This document shows, one piece after another, positions 35,301 through 47,484 of a stretch of 64,000 nt of DNA. The notes under the pieces are model-generated. The model was not told the origin of the DNA. It saw only the letters and a program-made list of their open reading frames with translations, and made no database searches. Within the stretch, counting starts at the first letter, position 1. Every line of letters begins with the position of its first letter. The position numbers and the translations under genes are program-made. The stretch comes from Amphirosellinia nigrospora. Its lineage: Eukaryota > Ascomycota > Sordariomycetes > Xylariales > Xylariaceae. The DNA is taken from NCBI GenBank assembly GCA_004123355.1, contig SCHM01000003.1, positions 1,178,001 through 1,242,000 of the forward strand. Reading direction: 5' to 3'.

Positions 35301-38300
35301 TCACGTGATATCGCGACATACCTCTCGTCCAGGGATCCCTAAGCTTTAAATGGGTCGAGACGAGATAATGCCAAGAGCTACCAAATAAACCAGCAGTCCC
35401 TCACTCCACAATGCTACCCTATTTGTGGTGCCGTAGGTATATATAAATGTATAAGGGTTATGTTGCGGCTTTCGCAAAAACGGTGCTTAAACACGCCGCC
35501 TTATGTATTAAAGAAGTGTCTGATAAACATCAATTTGCGTCCTCCGCACTCTCTCCGCACCCTCCGCACTCTATCCTCATACTTTCAGCTGGCTACTTAC
35601 AGAATTGGCCTAGAATTCCAGCACAGGCTTGGAACTCTATATATCACGTCAGGTCATCTAAAGCCAAGGAATATTGGAACCTCAAGACACTTCTGGCTTT
35701 GCAAAACAGAGCCACACCATGAAAGTTACCCCGTCTGCCGCATGGACGTGCTATTTCTCTTTGGTTACCATCCTTGCCACCTGTTATCAGGTCGGCCAGC
35801 TTCGACATCAGCCTCTGTATTCGCCCAAGCATGATGCTAGTTATATACCAAGATTAACGCTGCTTTCCACGTATTTTGTCGAAATCACCCTTTGCCTCGT
35901 GAATAAGATGAATCTTCGACAACAAAGAATAAGGAATGAGGAGCCCGACGGCGTACGGAGCTCGGAGTCCGTGTTAACCCGAGTCTGTTAACCCGAGTCT
36001 GTCATCCCGTGGTCCGTAGTCAAAAACTTAGATAAATCTACCATCTACTCAGCAGCCCCCAGTTTTCCTTTCAAAATAAGAGATTCTGCCTTAGCTTCTC
36101 CTACACTACATTCAGGGTAAGATTGGCAGATTTGTGCTACCATCACTAATAGACACGGATGATTACAGAGCAGACTAGTACCAATCGCCGGGGCGAGTGG
36201 GATATACGCCCACTCCATTTAAACGTGCTCAAAGTTAGGTCATAAAAAAATGAAGTCAGCTAGGCTTACTAGCTAAAGGCGCGTTAGATAGTCAGCGCAA
36301 TTTAAGTGGGTGACAGAATAGCCATCTACCTAATAGACCCTCCTGTTTCCAATTGTGCGACCCAACTCCTTATGACTCAGCGCCCATGAATATCTAACTC
36401 CGAACCCAGCGCCGGGACCTACCATGAGCCACCGCTATCTTAGGTTTCACCTCCTCTGTCAAGATCTGATTTAAGGCGCCATGCGTAACAACAGGCCAAG
36501 ATTATCGCCGTTGTACGAAGGACCCGAATCGCCTAATCCTAGCTATTACCACATCCTCTTTGTTGCGGAAGCAATATCGTAAGAGGCTCTGCTACGTCTA
36601 TCAGGCCAAGGAGTGAAGCACCTCCGATACTGCACCAGATAATACATACATGTGAGATTCACGCACTACTTATGTTGATCCATCAAGGCACTAGGTTAGA
36701 GTGTGTTGTACATGCATTTGTAGTGCGAATAAACTGCTCATGTATTGTCGTAGCGCCCGCTTACTCCGCGGACGAATCAATAACTTGTTCGAGCAGCGGT
36801 CAGTTAGTGAGCCGTGTGACTCAGACGGCCTACGGCACGTTTGGCTCCTGGCTCTAGATTTATGATCGGTAGTTTGACCAACTGTTGTTTACCACAACCC
36901 ATGTATTGCGCGTTGGGGTACATGAGTTATACGACAAGTAGATCTAGTAAGGCAGTACCAGTTGAGACGGCCATCTTGGCCCAAGCGAAGTATTTAGTAT
37001 ATACATGGAGTACGCGACAGTTACGTGACTGTAGATAAGAGACAAAGCTCAATTATGTCTATAACGGCATCACTTTTATCATACTTGTCTCACTTTGATA
37101 AGCGGTCAGGATGCCAGGTTATTGATCCGATTGGTGCTACTCCTAACTCTTCTTATCAAAGACATGTAGGCTGCAGAGCGTTGGAATGGGCGTTTATCAT
37201 CCTATGTATGTTTCAAACACGTGCTATCCCAATAAGGTTCATGAAGTGCTTTCATTGTAGTTGTATAGTGTCCCCTCTATTTGATAGTTTTATGATGCAG
37301 AGTACGATTGGTGGCGTTATTAGATCTCTTCAATCAATCATTATTTCGAAGAATTCTGCTTCGAACTCATCTCATATGCTCATGCTCCTTTCCAAGCACA
37401 CTAATATATGGCGATATAATAAAGTATGTTCGTTACAGGAAGCTCGTTAGTTTAAACATGATATAGCTTTACTAAACGCTTAGAATCGTAAATAAAGTTA
37501 GTAATAACCATAATAGGAATTAAAGCCTTGCAAAAGACGGAATACTAAGGAGGAGCCTCCAATAATTTGACATGCTTTGTGCATATGTTTAGAGAGTCGA
37601 AAGGGCTAATTCCGAGTATATTTGCTCAGCTCCGTAAAATACCCAAACACATCAACTGATTAAACTAGTTGAAGCTAATACATCAAACACGCAAATTTTT
37701 GTTTCAAATTCACATATTTCTCCCGATGACCCCAAGGTCCTACATTCCTTATACATAATCTTACAGGTAATTCAAGACTAACTACCACAACACAACAATT
37801 GTCCAACCTAGCATCATTCATTAAACTACTATACTGCCTAATAAGCAATCCCAAATAAGTGCCCAAGCAGCGCGTGTGATCTGGACTAAAAGTGTATTAA
37901 TGAAGGAGGTCAATTGAAACTAATGTCTACGGTTGCGACGCTTTTTACAATGTCGGACCTCTGAATCTTGGATACCTACTCTTGATATCTCCCTTTAGCC
38001 CCTGAATCTCCGGGGACGAAGGCAAGCCGGCAAGTCTATGAAGGGAGTTAGCCCTGACTGAATAATATAGATCTGCGGAAGTCTTCGTACTTGCGGTATC
38101 CTGTAATCTATTTTCAACACCAAGGAAACTTATTTCTAACGTACTAAATAGAAAATATGGGCGTATTAAACGAAGATTTGGGGGAACGTGACGAATCACA
38201 ATCCATCTAATGATCTAGACAAGCAAAACACTACATGGATTAATCCAACAATTCTAGTACAGGCACACCATGCAAAGGACAGTTAAAACCCCCACCCGCA

Positions 38301-39232
38301 ATATATGCTTTTCGTGGCACAAATAAATAAAAGAAGGCCCAACGTCCGTATTATAACCACAACATGAAAATAAATGAATTAGAATGCCTCTAACTCCCTC
38401 CGTATTCCCTTACTGCTCACAACCCCTTGCCCCTAGAAAAAAAAAACAAAACAGTAGCGACAAATGAACACGCGTAGACAGCTTATGCAAGTCTGAAGCA
38501 GTACTCAACTCATTCGAATAATCCACTAACATGTCACGAAACTCTTCGTAATATGATAGTGCCTAAGACATGGATAACATACTCAGATTATAAAGCGGTA
38601 TGCATAAGCAAGAGTATCCCATGGCCCTTCCAACATCAACACACAGACCACAGTCCATTCAACTCTTACCACTTGACCGCGCACCAAAGAATTGTAGTAT
38701 ATGTAAAAGTTTACGTCAGTGATCACATAGTCGACGCAAAATAGAACAAAGCAACAAAATAAGGCAAACATCAACCCTTCGCTCGTCGCTGTGAATGTTT
38801 TTGTATTACAATACCTACACACCACCATCTATACCCCCACACCAAGAAATTCACTGCTTCACCTCGCCTGAACCGGGACGCGCGCCGCTCCGGCATCATA
38901 TTCAATGTAGCCGTTCCGTTGCTTGGCTTTCCTTTTGCCGTGGATTCGTAACTCTCCCTTCGTCCTTGGTTATATGGGAGTCCAGGCGTTCTTACTTCCG
39001 CCACCATGCCCATACGCTCGATCCTATGCAGGTTTGTTGGCTGTAAACACACACGCCCGGAGGGCAGAATAACGCCGGCTATGCAATAGGAGAGGGTCTC
39101 CTCGAACCCCGCTTTTCTTCCTCCGAGGCTCGATGCTGCATATACCACCCCATTTCCGTTTTTACCATATAAACCTGGCATGGTACTTTCCGCCCCAAAA
39201 ACTACGGACGACCCAATACCATGGTAGATATG
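32379..39232. other. 6.9 kb gene-poor interval
   Basis: The left 600 bp is the promoter side of the ABC transporter. The rest holds only short random frames. Small features: near-palindrome GCCCGGA-CT-TCCGGGC (33930-33945), a 14 bp unit GTTAACCCGAGTCT twice in tandem (about 35973-36000), and an A10 run near 38440. From about 37.4 to 38.7 kb it looks AT-rich. No transposon protein was recognised. Confidence 0.4.
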
Positions 39233-40300
39233 CTAGAGCTCAGATTCGGCGCCGTTCGTGTCCATGGGGCTACCTCCAGCCCCATTCCGTCTTCTCTGTT
39301 GCCGTACTCGACGTATAGGCCGCCCATGTAAGTTCATACTCTCGTCATCATCGTCGCTCTCCGGGTTCTCCTCGGCAAATCGGCGTGCCTCGTCCAACTC
39401 GGATAGGTCGTTGGGCTTATCCCTCAGCCATTGCATTCGCGGGCCGGACCGAGCCACTTCCGACACTCGGAAACCGTAGATACGCGGTTCGTAGATTCTG
39501 CTCCTGCCCAAGCTCGGGGCTACATTACACTGGTACATGCCGTTGAGCATCCCCTTGTCGTCCTCCGAGACCCTCGCCCCCGCCAGGACGTCAGCGCCCC
39601 TTTTCGTGAGATCATACTCTGGAAAGGTCAGGAGAAACAGTGCGCCAAACGTGCGACCAAAGAAGGCGCCGTCGACAGTCTGGAAGCGGCTATTGGGTGG
39701 AACGTATACGTCGAGACAGGAGGGACAGAAGAGCTTAACCGTCTCCTCTCCCGGTATATCGGACAGGCCGACGGGGAGGGTGCGGGCTTGCTCGCAGTGG
39801 CTTCTGGGGCAGACACCGAAGTGGCCTAGCTCGTACTTCTCCGACATCTGTTGGATGCCTGCGCGTGAACATATAAAGCGTTGGTGGATGAGGCCGTAAA
39901 GCATCTCAGCCGAAGACTCGATGACGGACAGGTCACTTGCGACGCGGCTGTGGTTCCGGCGCTCGCCATGGCGCATGCGTTCTATGCCCTCGATAGACTC
40001 ATCCTCATCCTCATCTTCTTCCTCTTCATCATCATCGTCGTCTTCGGGCTCGACATCGAGTATCATCTGCAAGGGAAGCGGTTAACGCAAGCCAGAGGCG
40101 GTGGGTAAGGAGGGGGAGAGGGGGGATTGGTCCTATTACCTCCAAGGCTTCCTTGTACATGGCGACCTGGGTCTGTAGGCCGGTGAGGTTGAAGTCATCC
40201 TCGATGAACTCCTCGGAGACCTCAGCGAAGTACTCATGGCCTAGCAGCGAACAGAAGGAGGAGATCCAAGACTCGGAGTGCCCGAGGACGAAGACATCAT
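39233..40300 (-). CDS. CKB1: casein kinase 2 regulatory (beta) subunit
   Basis: Exon 1 is 40300-40140 (start MMSSSSGTP or MSSSSGTP), the intron is 40139-40067 (GTAATA to CTTGCAG), exon 2 is 40066-39233. The protein has the signature SWISSFCSLLGHEYFAEVSE, EFIEDDFNLTGLQTQV, a long acidic stretch (DDDDDEEEEDEDEDE) and the zinc-binding pairs CPRSHC and CPSC, with the dimer-interface stretch GAFFGRTFGALFLLTFPEYD. It forms the CK2 holoenzyme with catalytic alpha subunits. The identity is clear because the family is highly conserved; the choice between CKB1- and CKB2-type naming is less so. One base seems missing in CCGAG near 40277, since CCGGAG restores GTPESWISS. As CK2 beta is a broadly conserved housekeeping subunit, that break is most likely an error in the sequence. 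Confidence 0.93.
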
Positions 40301-41628
40301 GTTTACGAGGTTCAATGGGGGTCGTCGCGGGTGGCCGCTTAGGAGGGGTCTTCCGGTGTCAATAGAGGGGGCGCGGATGGAGAGGCCTAGAACAGGAACC
40401 CCTATAACCCTGTCTAGTCGATTTATCTAGAGCAATTGGAGAGGGGGGAAGAGGAGAGAAAGGGAGACACAGGCACTGCACTATATCACCTGCATGACGC
40501 TTAAGCAGGTGAAAAAATTGGTAGTTGTCAGGACAAAGCCACGAGGCCAGGGTAGGAGAGCAGAGAGACGAGGCTGGAAAAGGTGGGCGCTATATAGCGT
40601 GCTTGGCGATGTGGGATGTGGGACGTAGTGATATGGCGATGTTGGTGATATTGGCGATGTTGATGATGAGGCCCGGTCGATTAGTGAAGGCCCCTTTTGG
40701 TGCACCGTATGTAATAGGCGATGTATATGTAAGGTAGTACCTACCTACCTAGGCACGTAGGTAGGTATATGTAGTTGACGGTTGGGCAGACGCCTAAGGT
40801 CGTAGGCAATGCCGTGCTTGTGATGCTGTGGATGGACGCATACGGCAACAAGGCAGATAGGCAGGTAGGTAGGTAGGTTAGGTACCTGGGTAGTCGGCAG
40901 TCGGGTACGGACGGGACGGGAAGTATCGTCGATTAGATGTCGAGATTGTCCAGGTATGTTCAGGTATGTGTATGTGTGTGTGTATGTGGTAGGTAGGTAT
41001 GTCGGGTGGTGTGCAATGTGCAATGCAGGTAGTGCGATAAGTGGGAGATAATGGATAATGGGTTGTGGCCCGGTTTGGGCGGTTTGGGGCAGCAAGCAGC
41101 AGCGGCGGTGGGGATGGGAAAATCTAAATCGGAAAACGAAACCACGAAACAACGAAACCAGCCTAGAAGGTTGATCGTGAATGCTGAACGGTGGATCCCA
41201 TCCCCCATCCCCCATCCCATGCCGATGGGCGAGCCAGCCTCCTATCTAGCTTATCGCGTTGGCTGGATTGGGTTTAGCGACCATCTACAAGACAATTCCA
41301 CCAACCCGGCCTAGTTTCGATGACATGGTCTGTGCGAGGCCTCTCTACTGCCTCAGTATATCTTCATTACTCACTGCATATGCAGGCCGTCTAAGTATAA
41401 GGTAGGTATCATCCCGCCTCTTTTCTCTTCAATTTTGTATTTATGGAGCTGACTTACATCTGTGAGCTTCGATCAGTTCAAAATGAGAATTCATGGTAGC
41501 GTTGACTTCAACGTGAGCGTCAGTTACGAATCGACTCAATCAATGTATTATAACGACCGAGACAATTAATATCGGTCATTGAAAAGCGACCACGTAGGCG
41601 GTGTTAATACTTTGTATGAGACGAGAGG
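40301..41628. promoter_or_regulatory. divergent promoter region with GTAGGTAGGT repeats
   Basis: 1.3 kb between CKB and the JmjC gene. It contains a near-perfect inverted repeat, TACCTACCTAC - CTAGGCAC - GTAGGTAGGTA (about 40738-40767), further (GTAG)n blocks at 40862-40882 and 40990-41000, a TATGTGTGTGTGTATG run (about 40970) and a (CCCAT)n-like run at 41198-41220. These are simple-sequence elements typical of fungal promoters; function unknown. Confidence 0.6.
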
Positions 41629-42718
41629 ATGCTCCGTATATCACACACATGTTGTAGATTCCAAGCATTCGGGTCAGTCACCAGCCATCTAACCCCACGA
41701 TGGCGCATAACACCCGTCTTACACGCCTCTTACCACAACGCCCGCCAGATTCTACTCCTGACAGAGACTTATGGCAATATCGACGTGGATGAATTCCGTT
41801 CGCTGGCTTGGGAGCCCCAAGTGCCAGTACATCTTCGTGACTTCCACCATCTGCCGGCCATGAAGACCTGGTTTGCGAGTCCCGACAAAGAGAAAGCATC
41901 AGTCTCCCTTAGCGATAAGCTGTCGTCTTCATCATTTGCAAAGGTGTCTTACGAGCTCATAATATCATCGTCTCAGACCTTGAGTCTACATCAGCATGTT
42001 CGATGACGTGTCTACAAGCCTTCCAAACATGGCTCAGGAACCAGCCGGCCGAAAAAGAATATAACGATGCTCTATGCACCCTCATAGACAACCTCCTAGC
42101 AACAGCTATCGAGGGAAAAGCCCGTTTTCTTCCCTTTGAGGCGCCCCTTCTCCTGTTCCTCCAGGCCTTGCGATACAATCAAAGCACAAACGATCCCTCG
42201 AAGGGCATAAAACAGCTCTACATCGCGCAATCCGACATCCACCATCTACCATCGTCGCTCACAGAAGACCTCCCAGCCCCCGAGGTCGTGACGCACGCAG
42301 GCAAGGGCGACATCTACGCCTCGAGCATCTGGCTCGGTCTGCAGCCGACCTATACGCCGCTGCACCGCGACCCGAACCCAACGTCTTCTGCCAGCTGGCC
42401 GGGTCCAAGGCCGTGCGGCTCATGCGCCCGCGGGCTGGGTTGGCTGTATTTCGGGAGGTGCAAAGACGGCTTGATGGCGGCGCTAGCGATCGCTTTCGTG
42501 GTGCTGAAATGATGCATGGGCGGGAGCGCCAGGAACTGCATCGCGCTGTTTGGGTCGACGACGACGAGACAGATATTAGGTCGAAGGAGACAGAGACTTG
42601 GCAGGCCATACTTGACCCTGGTGATGCGCTGTTCATCCCCCAGGGCTGGTGGCATAGTGTTAGGAGTGTTGGGCCGGAAACTGAGCTTAATGCCTCGGCG
42701 AATTGGTGGTTCAGATGA
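41629..42718 (+). CDS. JmjC / cupin-8 domain oxygenase-like protein, two frame breaks
   Basis: The N-terminus (MLRISHTCCRFQAFGS) is basic and hydrophobic and could be a mitochondrial leader. It is followed by EFRSLAWEPQVPVHLRDFHH. The core has GDIYASSIWLGLQPTYTPLH, LHRDPNPN (HxD iron ligands) and FCQLAGSKAVRLMRP. The distal histidine is in DALFIPQGWWHSVRS, and the end is ELNASANWWFR. This pattern is that of Fe(II)/2-oxoglutarate oxygenases of the cupin-8/JmjC type; the substrate (protein or small molecule) is unknown. The frame changes near 41965 (two extra or one missing base in an ATAATATCATC stretch) and near 42378, where CCGAACCC should carry one more C. The second is a homopolymer break. 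Confidence 0.82.
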
Positions 42719-43454
42719 CTCGAATTGTCAGGACCATTTCGAGAGAGTTCTTATACCTACTCCTCAATTATATTCTTGGTCCCCATTGTGAAATCATCTG
42801 AACATCTTGGTAACACCCGTCCCTTTAATTTCACGCTCCTTCCTGTGAACGCCATGCCTCATTCCAAGTTTCTGGAGGTATGGCAACCTTATTAGGACTC
42901 AACTCTCGACAACTTTCAGTTTTCGATGGCGATACGGGGAGCTAACTGGAGTTATACAAGTCAAGAAATCGGGGCGTATAGAGTTCACCATCCATGCGGG
43001 CATCTATATACCTGCTTCGAATGAGTCTATCTGTAAATAAAACCAATCAGCTCGATTCATGTAGACTTGTTTAAATTTATATTCTTGTGTTAAGGTATAC
43101 GAAATAGTACGTGTGCCTATCTACCTAATCTTGGTTACTGGATGACCGTCGCTGATATAGGCGGAATCGGGCTCGAGTTGTGACGTCAGGTAATGCATGC
43201 CTGAACACTCAGCTTACACATACCTGCCTGAGTATTCCCCACCACCTTCCCCAGAGGCAACCAAAAAACGCCCCAATGAACGAACCAATGAATGTACTAC
43301 CTGCGAGGTACTTCTATTCTACTACCTCTTACTACCTCTAGGGCATTAATAAAACAACCGGCACCTCCCGCGCAACTTACCTACACTCACTTATATCGGC
43401 GCCTACTATCTTCAAGTACACGCTTAACGTACAGTGATATATAAGTGATCTGGA
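42719..43454. promoter_or_regulatory. intergenic upstream of the GTPase gene
   Basis: No gene. Repeated CTACCT words (43,320-43,385) resemble the simple-sequence elements of the CK2 promoter. Confidence 0.4.
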
Positions 43455-44907
43455 TTGATCCCACCTAGCCCTTCAAGTTCTGACCGTCGTTATCTTTCTG
43501 TGATGGGTGCCATCAGAGACGTCCCGATTTCGGATGACGAGTTCGATCTTGTCGATGCCGTCGAGCCCGTGAGTGACTTGTCCTCACCTACAGAGCAACA
43601 CGGTTCGCCTCGGCATTTCCCGGAGGGCCATTTTCCCGGTGGCCATTATGGACGCGCGTTCGATAGCGGTGCGCCCTCTATGTCTGGGTCTGGACAGGGT
43701 ACTATCAGACTTGAAACCCGAAATTCACTGAACGAGTCCTATCTCGCTGCTTCTCATTATTTGGAGAGGAATGGTGGCCATGAGACGATAGAAGAGGAGG
43801 ATAACAACGATGACGAAGAGATTCATAGCGGCGGAGAAAAGTCATCGGCGCTCAAATATACCAAATCCGTGGTCCAGAGATTCTGGTCAGGGCAGGATCT
43901 CCTTATCGCCGTCATGGGGTATGTCTTTCTATACATACACATTACTTACTTCTAGCTGGCCGATTTGGCATCAACGCTTACAACCCTTCATAGGATGACG
44001 GGGTCCGGCAAGACAACCTTCATATCGAAAGTAACAGGGCGGCGCGATCTAAAAATAGGACACAGTCTCACCTCTTGTATGTTTCTTCGACGTCACCCTA
44101 GCGACCAGAGATTTTACTGACGGGTTAATGCCCCTCGTAGGCACACGGGATATTGAAGTGATAGAGACCAAGATTGACGGACGGGTGGTCCGTTTTGTCG
44201 ACACGCCCGGATTCTCCGACACCAACTTGTCGGACGGCGAGGTGTTGCAGCTCATAGCCGACTATCTCGCGGCGGCCTATAAACAGGACATGAAGCTCTC
44301 GGGTATCATCTACCTACACCCCATTTCGGACACGCGCATGACGCATCACGCGACAAAAAACCTACAGATGTTCCAGAAGCTGACAGGAGAGAAGAACCTG
44401 GGGAACGTGGTGCTGGCGACGAGCATGTGGGACAGAGTATCGCATGAAGGAGGGTCTCGAACGGGAACGAGAGCTCAAAGACAAATTCTGGAAGCTCCTG
44501 ATTGCATGCGGAGCCAAGGCGGTTCGACACGAGGGGACACCCGAGTCAGCGCAGGCGATCGCGCGTACGCTCATGGCCAACAAGCCGTTCTTTGTGCAAC
44601 TGCAGAAGGAGATGGGGCGGGACCACAAGGCGCTCCGGGACACGGCAGCGGGCCAGCAGGTCATGATGGAGCTGGTCAAGATCAAGGAGGAGCACAAGCG
44701 GAGTTGGCCGAGATGGAGGAGATGATGCGCAACACGGCGACGGAGAACAAGCTCGTAGTCGAGGCGCTCAAGGACCACTACCAAGGCCGGCTCAGGGACC
44801 TCGAGAAGACGCTGCGGGACGAGCGGCGCCTTAACGAGGAGGCGGTCGAGTCCTTGACGGCGCGTATCCAAGCCTTGGAGAATAGAGGTATGTGTGCTGT
44901 CATGTAG
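43455..44907 (+). CDS. AIG1/septin-like P-loop GTPase with coiled-coil tail
   Basis: A first exon (43455-43918, possible start at MGAIRDVPISDDEFDLVDAV, 43503) encodes an acidic disordered region. Introns 43919-43993 and 44077-44140 split the G domain: VMG joins MTGSGKTTF (G1) and SLTSC joins TRDIEVIETK (G2, conserved Ser-Leu-Thr-Ser-Cys-Thr). G3 is FVDTPGFSDT and the G4 position is LATSMWDR. The C-terminal third is a long charged coiled coil (ELAEMEEMMRNTATENKLVV, EKTLRDERRLNEEAVESLTA). It is likely a membrane- or organelle-associated regulatory GTPase (inference). Frame breaks occur near 44440 and 44690 (CGGAG where CGGGAG restores HKRELAEME). The 3' end is uncertain: a donor GTATGT follows ALENRG, and an exon near 45050 is possible. 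Confidence 0.75.
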
Positions 44908-45720
44908 AAGGATGGGTTTGTTACGAATGGTATGGTCGGTTTGCTTGTGGTGTCGGGTCGGGTCTGTCTGTCTGGCTAGCTGGCTGGGTCAGGGTTGTCT
45001 CGTTGTGTTTTTCTTGTTGGCGTTGTTCGAGCTGTATTACTAGGTCAGGGAAAAGGGTCAGTAGACAACAGCAAATATGAGATTGTTGAGATCAAGGCTC
45101 TCTGTTGTGATCTTGGTTACTTAGGCGCCATTGATATGTTGTTTATCGACCTGGGTTGGGTGGGATAAACGGATGGGTTATACCATACCTAAGATAATTA
45201 AGTCATAGCTGAAAGGATAATCACATGTGCTAGTTGTACTCTACCTAGGTGAGGCTAGCGGCACTGTCGGGTCATCTCGGCAGGGCAATAGTCTGACCTG
45301 CTATGAACCTTAATCAGCGCCAGATCTTCGAATCGTTAGCGGGGAAGCAGGTTTTGGCTGGGCCCCTGACCACTGTGGTCCACTGCGTCCACTGGCCGGC
45401 CCCCGGTCTGCGCTGGCCTGTGTCCGTGGCCCCCGCTAGCCGTCATGTTCTAGCCCGATACAAGATTCAAGCTGAGACCGGTAATGTGAATGTGGGTCAC
45501 TATGAGATCATAGCTGCCAACTCGTCCATCTCGTCTATCCGAACGCCGCTGACATGCGTCGTTCCCTCTCCACGACCTTTTTTAATAAAACATAATACTT
45601 ACTCCGGCAGGTCTTGGCCATCATATCCCAGATCTCCATCTCTCTCTGCTATTGTGGAGCGCGGCTGTTCGACCTTGCGTCTTTGTTCATTCATTCATTC
45701 ATTGATCTAGCAGGCCAACC
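44908..45720. other. intergenic / possible last GTPase exon and 5' leader of the next gene
   Basis: An acceptor-like TATTACTAG at about 45040-45048 would continue the GTPase in an open frame for some 40 codons. The rest, including a 135-residue frame at 45303-45710 and four CATT units near 45690, looks like an untranslated leader. Confidence 0.4.
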
Positions 45721-47484
45721 ATGTCACAACCGGTCGAGGGCGGACGGCGTGTCCGTTTCGATAACGGTGACGACTATGATGATAACGACATTGTCATGAA
45801 TCGGCCACAAACAGTCGACAATAATAGAGAGAGGCACCACGACAACCAAGACAACCAGGCCGAGTCCTCAAGGCGACGCTCCAGTTCTGATCCCTCAGGC
45901 CGCGGCCGTCGTCCCAGGTTAGCCGTCTTGCGTCCTCGTGGCACCAATACGCCAGCCTTGGTCCCCGTCGCCGAGAATGATAGAATCGGTAGCACCGCCT
46001 TCTTCAATGCCCCCGATGGCAAGAATGCAGTGAATCCTGAGCTGGCCGACGTGTTAGACGTCATTGGTGTGTTTGCCATCCTCCCAAACAATCCCGTCCT
46101 TATTGCTGCGTGAGTGTCGCTAACAAGACCGGCCGTTCCCCAGATCCCGAGGTGTCGACCCTCAACAATGTCACCAACATCCAAAACTCCCTCTTCATAC
46201 CCTCCCTCGGCCGCTTCATCAACAGGCGTCCTACCTACAACCTAACCCGCGCCCCGGGACGGACTGATATACAGCCACCAGGGCCGATTTCGATCGGGCC
46301 ACCAAGAGAGGGGTTCCAGCAAGGGCCGCACATTGAGGACCAAGACTATGAGTTCAACTTCAACCACGCCATCCTCCCGATGGGTGTCGCTAGATGGGTG
46401 GACCAAGGAGGATATGGCTGAGCTCAACGACCACGTCCGCCACATGCTACATTCCCGGAGGAGCAAGTTCAAGCGTACCATGAAGGCCTTTGGAAAATAC
46501 GTGCAGAAACCCCTCGGCCTCTTTGTCACCGTCTACGCTACCCTCCTGACCCTGTTTGGTCTGGCCTGGGTCCTGTTCCTCATCGGCTGGATCTACGTGG
46601 GAGAGAAGCAGCTGTATATCATCAATGTCATCGACTATGTGCTCGTCGCCCTCTTTGCCCTCGTCGGCGACGGTCTGATCCCCTTTCGGCTCGTCGACAC
46701 CTATCATATGTTGTTTATCTCGCACTACCACCGCAAGACCTGGAGGCTCCGGAAGCAGCTGCAGATGGCCAAGCTGCGTGACAAGAACGACCTGCCCACA
46801 GACCCAGAGCTCGAGGCCGCCCGCGACGAAGTGTCTGTCTTGAACGAGATCGAGCAGGCCACGCTCGTCCACCATCAGAATAAATTCGCCAAGTCCCACA
46901 CATTCTACCGCCCGCACGAGACCAAGACACACTTCGCCTTCCCGCAAAGCTTCCTCGTCGCCATCGTCCTGTTGCTGGACTTGCACTCGGCTCTACAGGT
47001 GTCTCTGGGTGCCACGACGTGGGGCATTTACTGGAAGACACGAAACCCCGCCATCACGGCCACCATTCTCAGCATCTCCATCACCGTCAATATCACGGCC
47101 GGCATCCTAATTAGTATCGGCGGGCGGCGCACACGCAAGAAGGAGGTGGTGGAGCGTATGTTCCGCCAGGACCTAACGCGCCAAGCCCTCAAAGAGATCC
47201 GCGAGCGCGGCAAGAAGGAAGGCGACGCCGAGAAGCAGATCAAGGCCGAGCGCGCCATCGCCGACACCCGTAAGAGCGAGACGCTCGACGAGGCCGTCAA
47301 GAGCCATGTGCCCGTGCGCGATAGCGTCGACATAGCCAGGTCGCCGCCTTATAGGTCCAGCCTCGACGTCCCGCGCGCCACTTGGGGACACAAGTCAAGT
47401 CTCGATATCGTGCGGAACGATCACAAGCCGTCGCCGCTATCCCAGGGATCTAGCGGAGCGCAGAGACACTCGCTGTCGATTTAA
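45721..47484 (+). CDS. DUF2985-family integral membrane protein
   Basis: Exon 1 is 45721-46066, starting MSQPVEGGRRVRFDNGDD. An intron at 46067-46143 (GTGTGT, GCTAAC branch, TTCCCCAG) joins ADVLDVI to DPEVSTLNNVTNIQNSLF in phase. The N-terminus is disordered and charged. The membrane part holds KFKRTMKAFGKYVQKPLGLF, YATLLTLFGLAWVLFLIGWI and IINVIDYVLVALFALVGDGL, then FRLVDTYHMLFISHYHRKTW, a cytosolic charged loop, and two more hydrophobic segments (FLVAIVLLLDLHSALQVSLG, ATILSISITVNITAGILISI). The tail is basic and serine-rich. It is a fungal-specific family with no known biochemistry. One base too many near 46381 shifts the frame between HAIL and RWVSLDGWTKEDM. Confidence 0.85.

Noticed and set aside
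37025-37450. 141-residue plus-strand frame in the gene-poor region
   Set aside because: Serine/isoleucine/methionine-rich random composition, with no motif or splice support.
40862-40882. Telomere-like GGTAGG repeat
   Set aside because: The unit is GGTA, not TTAGGG, and it is internal beside intact genes.
45303-45710. 135-residue frame upstream of the DUF2985 gene
   Set aside because: Random composition, with CATT repeats and pyrimidine-rich sequence that fit an untranslated leader.
46110-46143. A 34 bp intron at GTGAGT in the DUF2985 gene
   Set aside because: Too short, and its phase does not fit. A 77 bp intron from 46067 uses the same acceptor and joins in phase.
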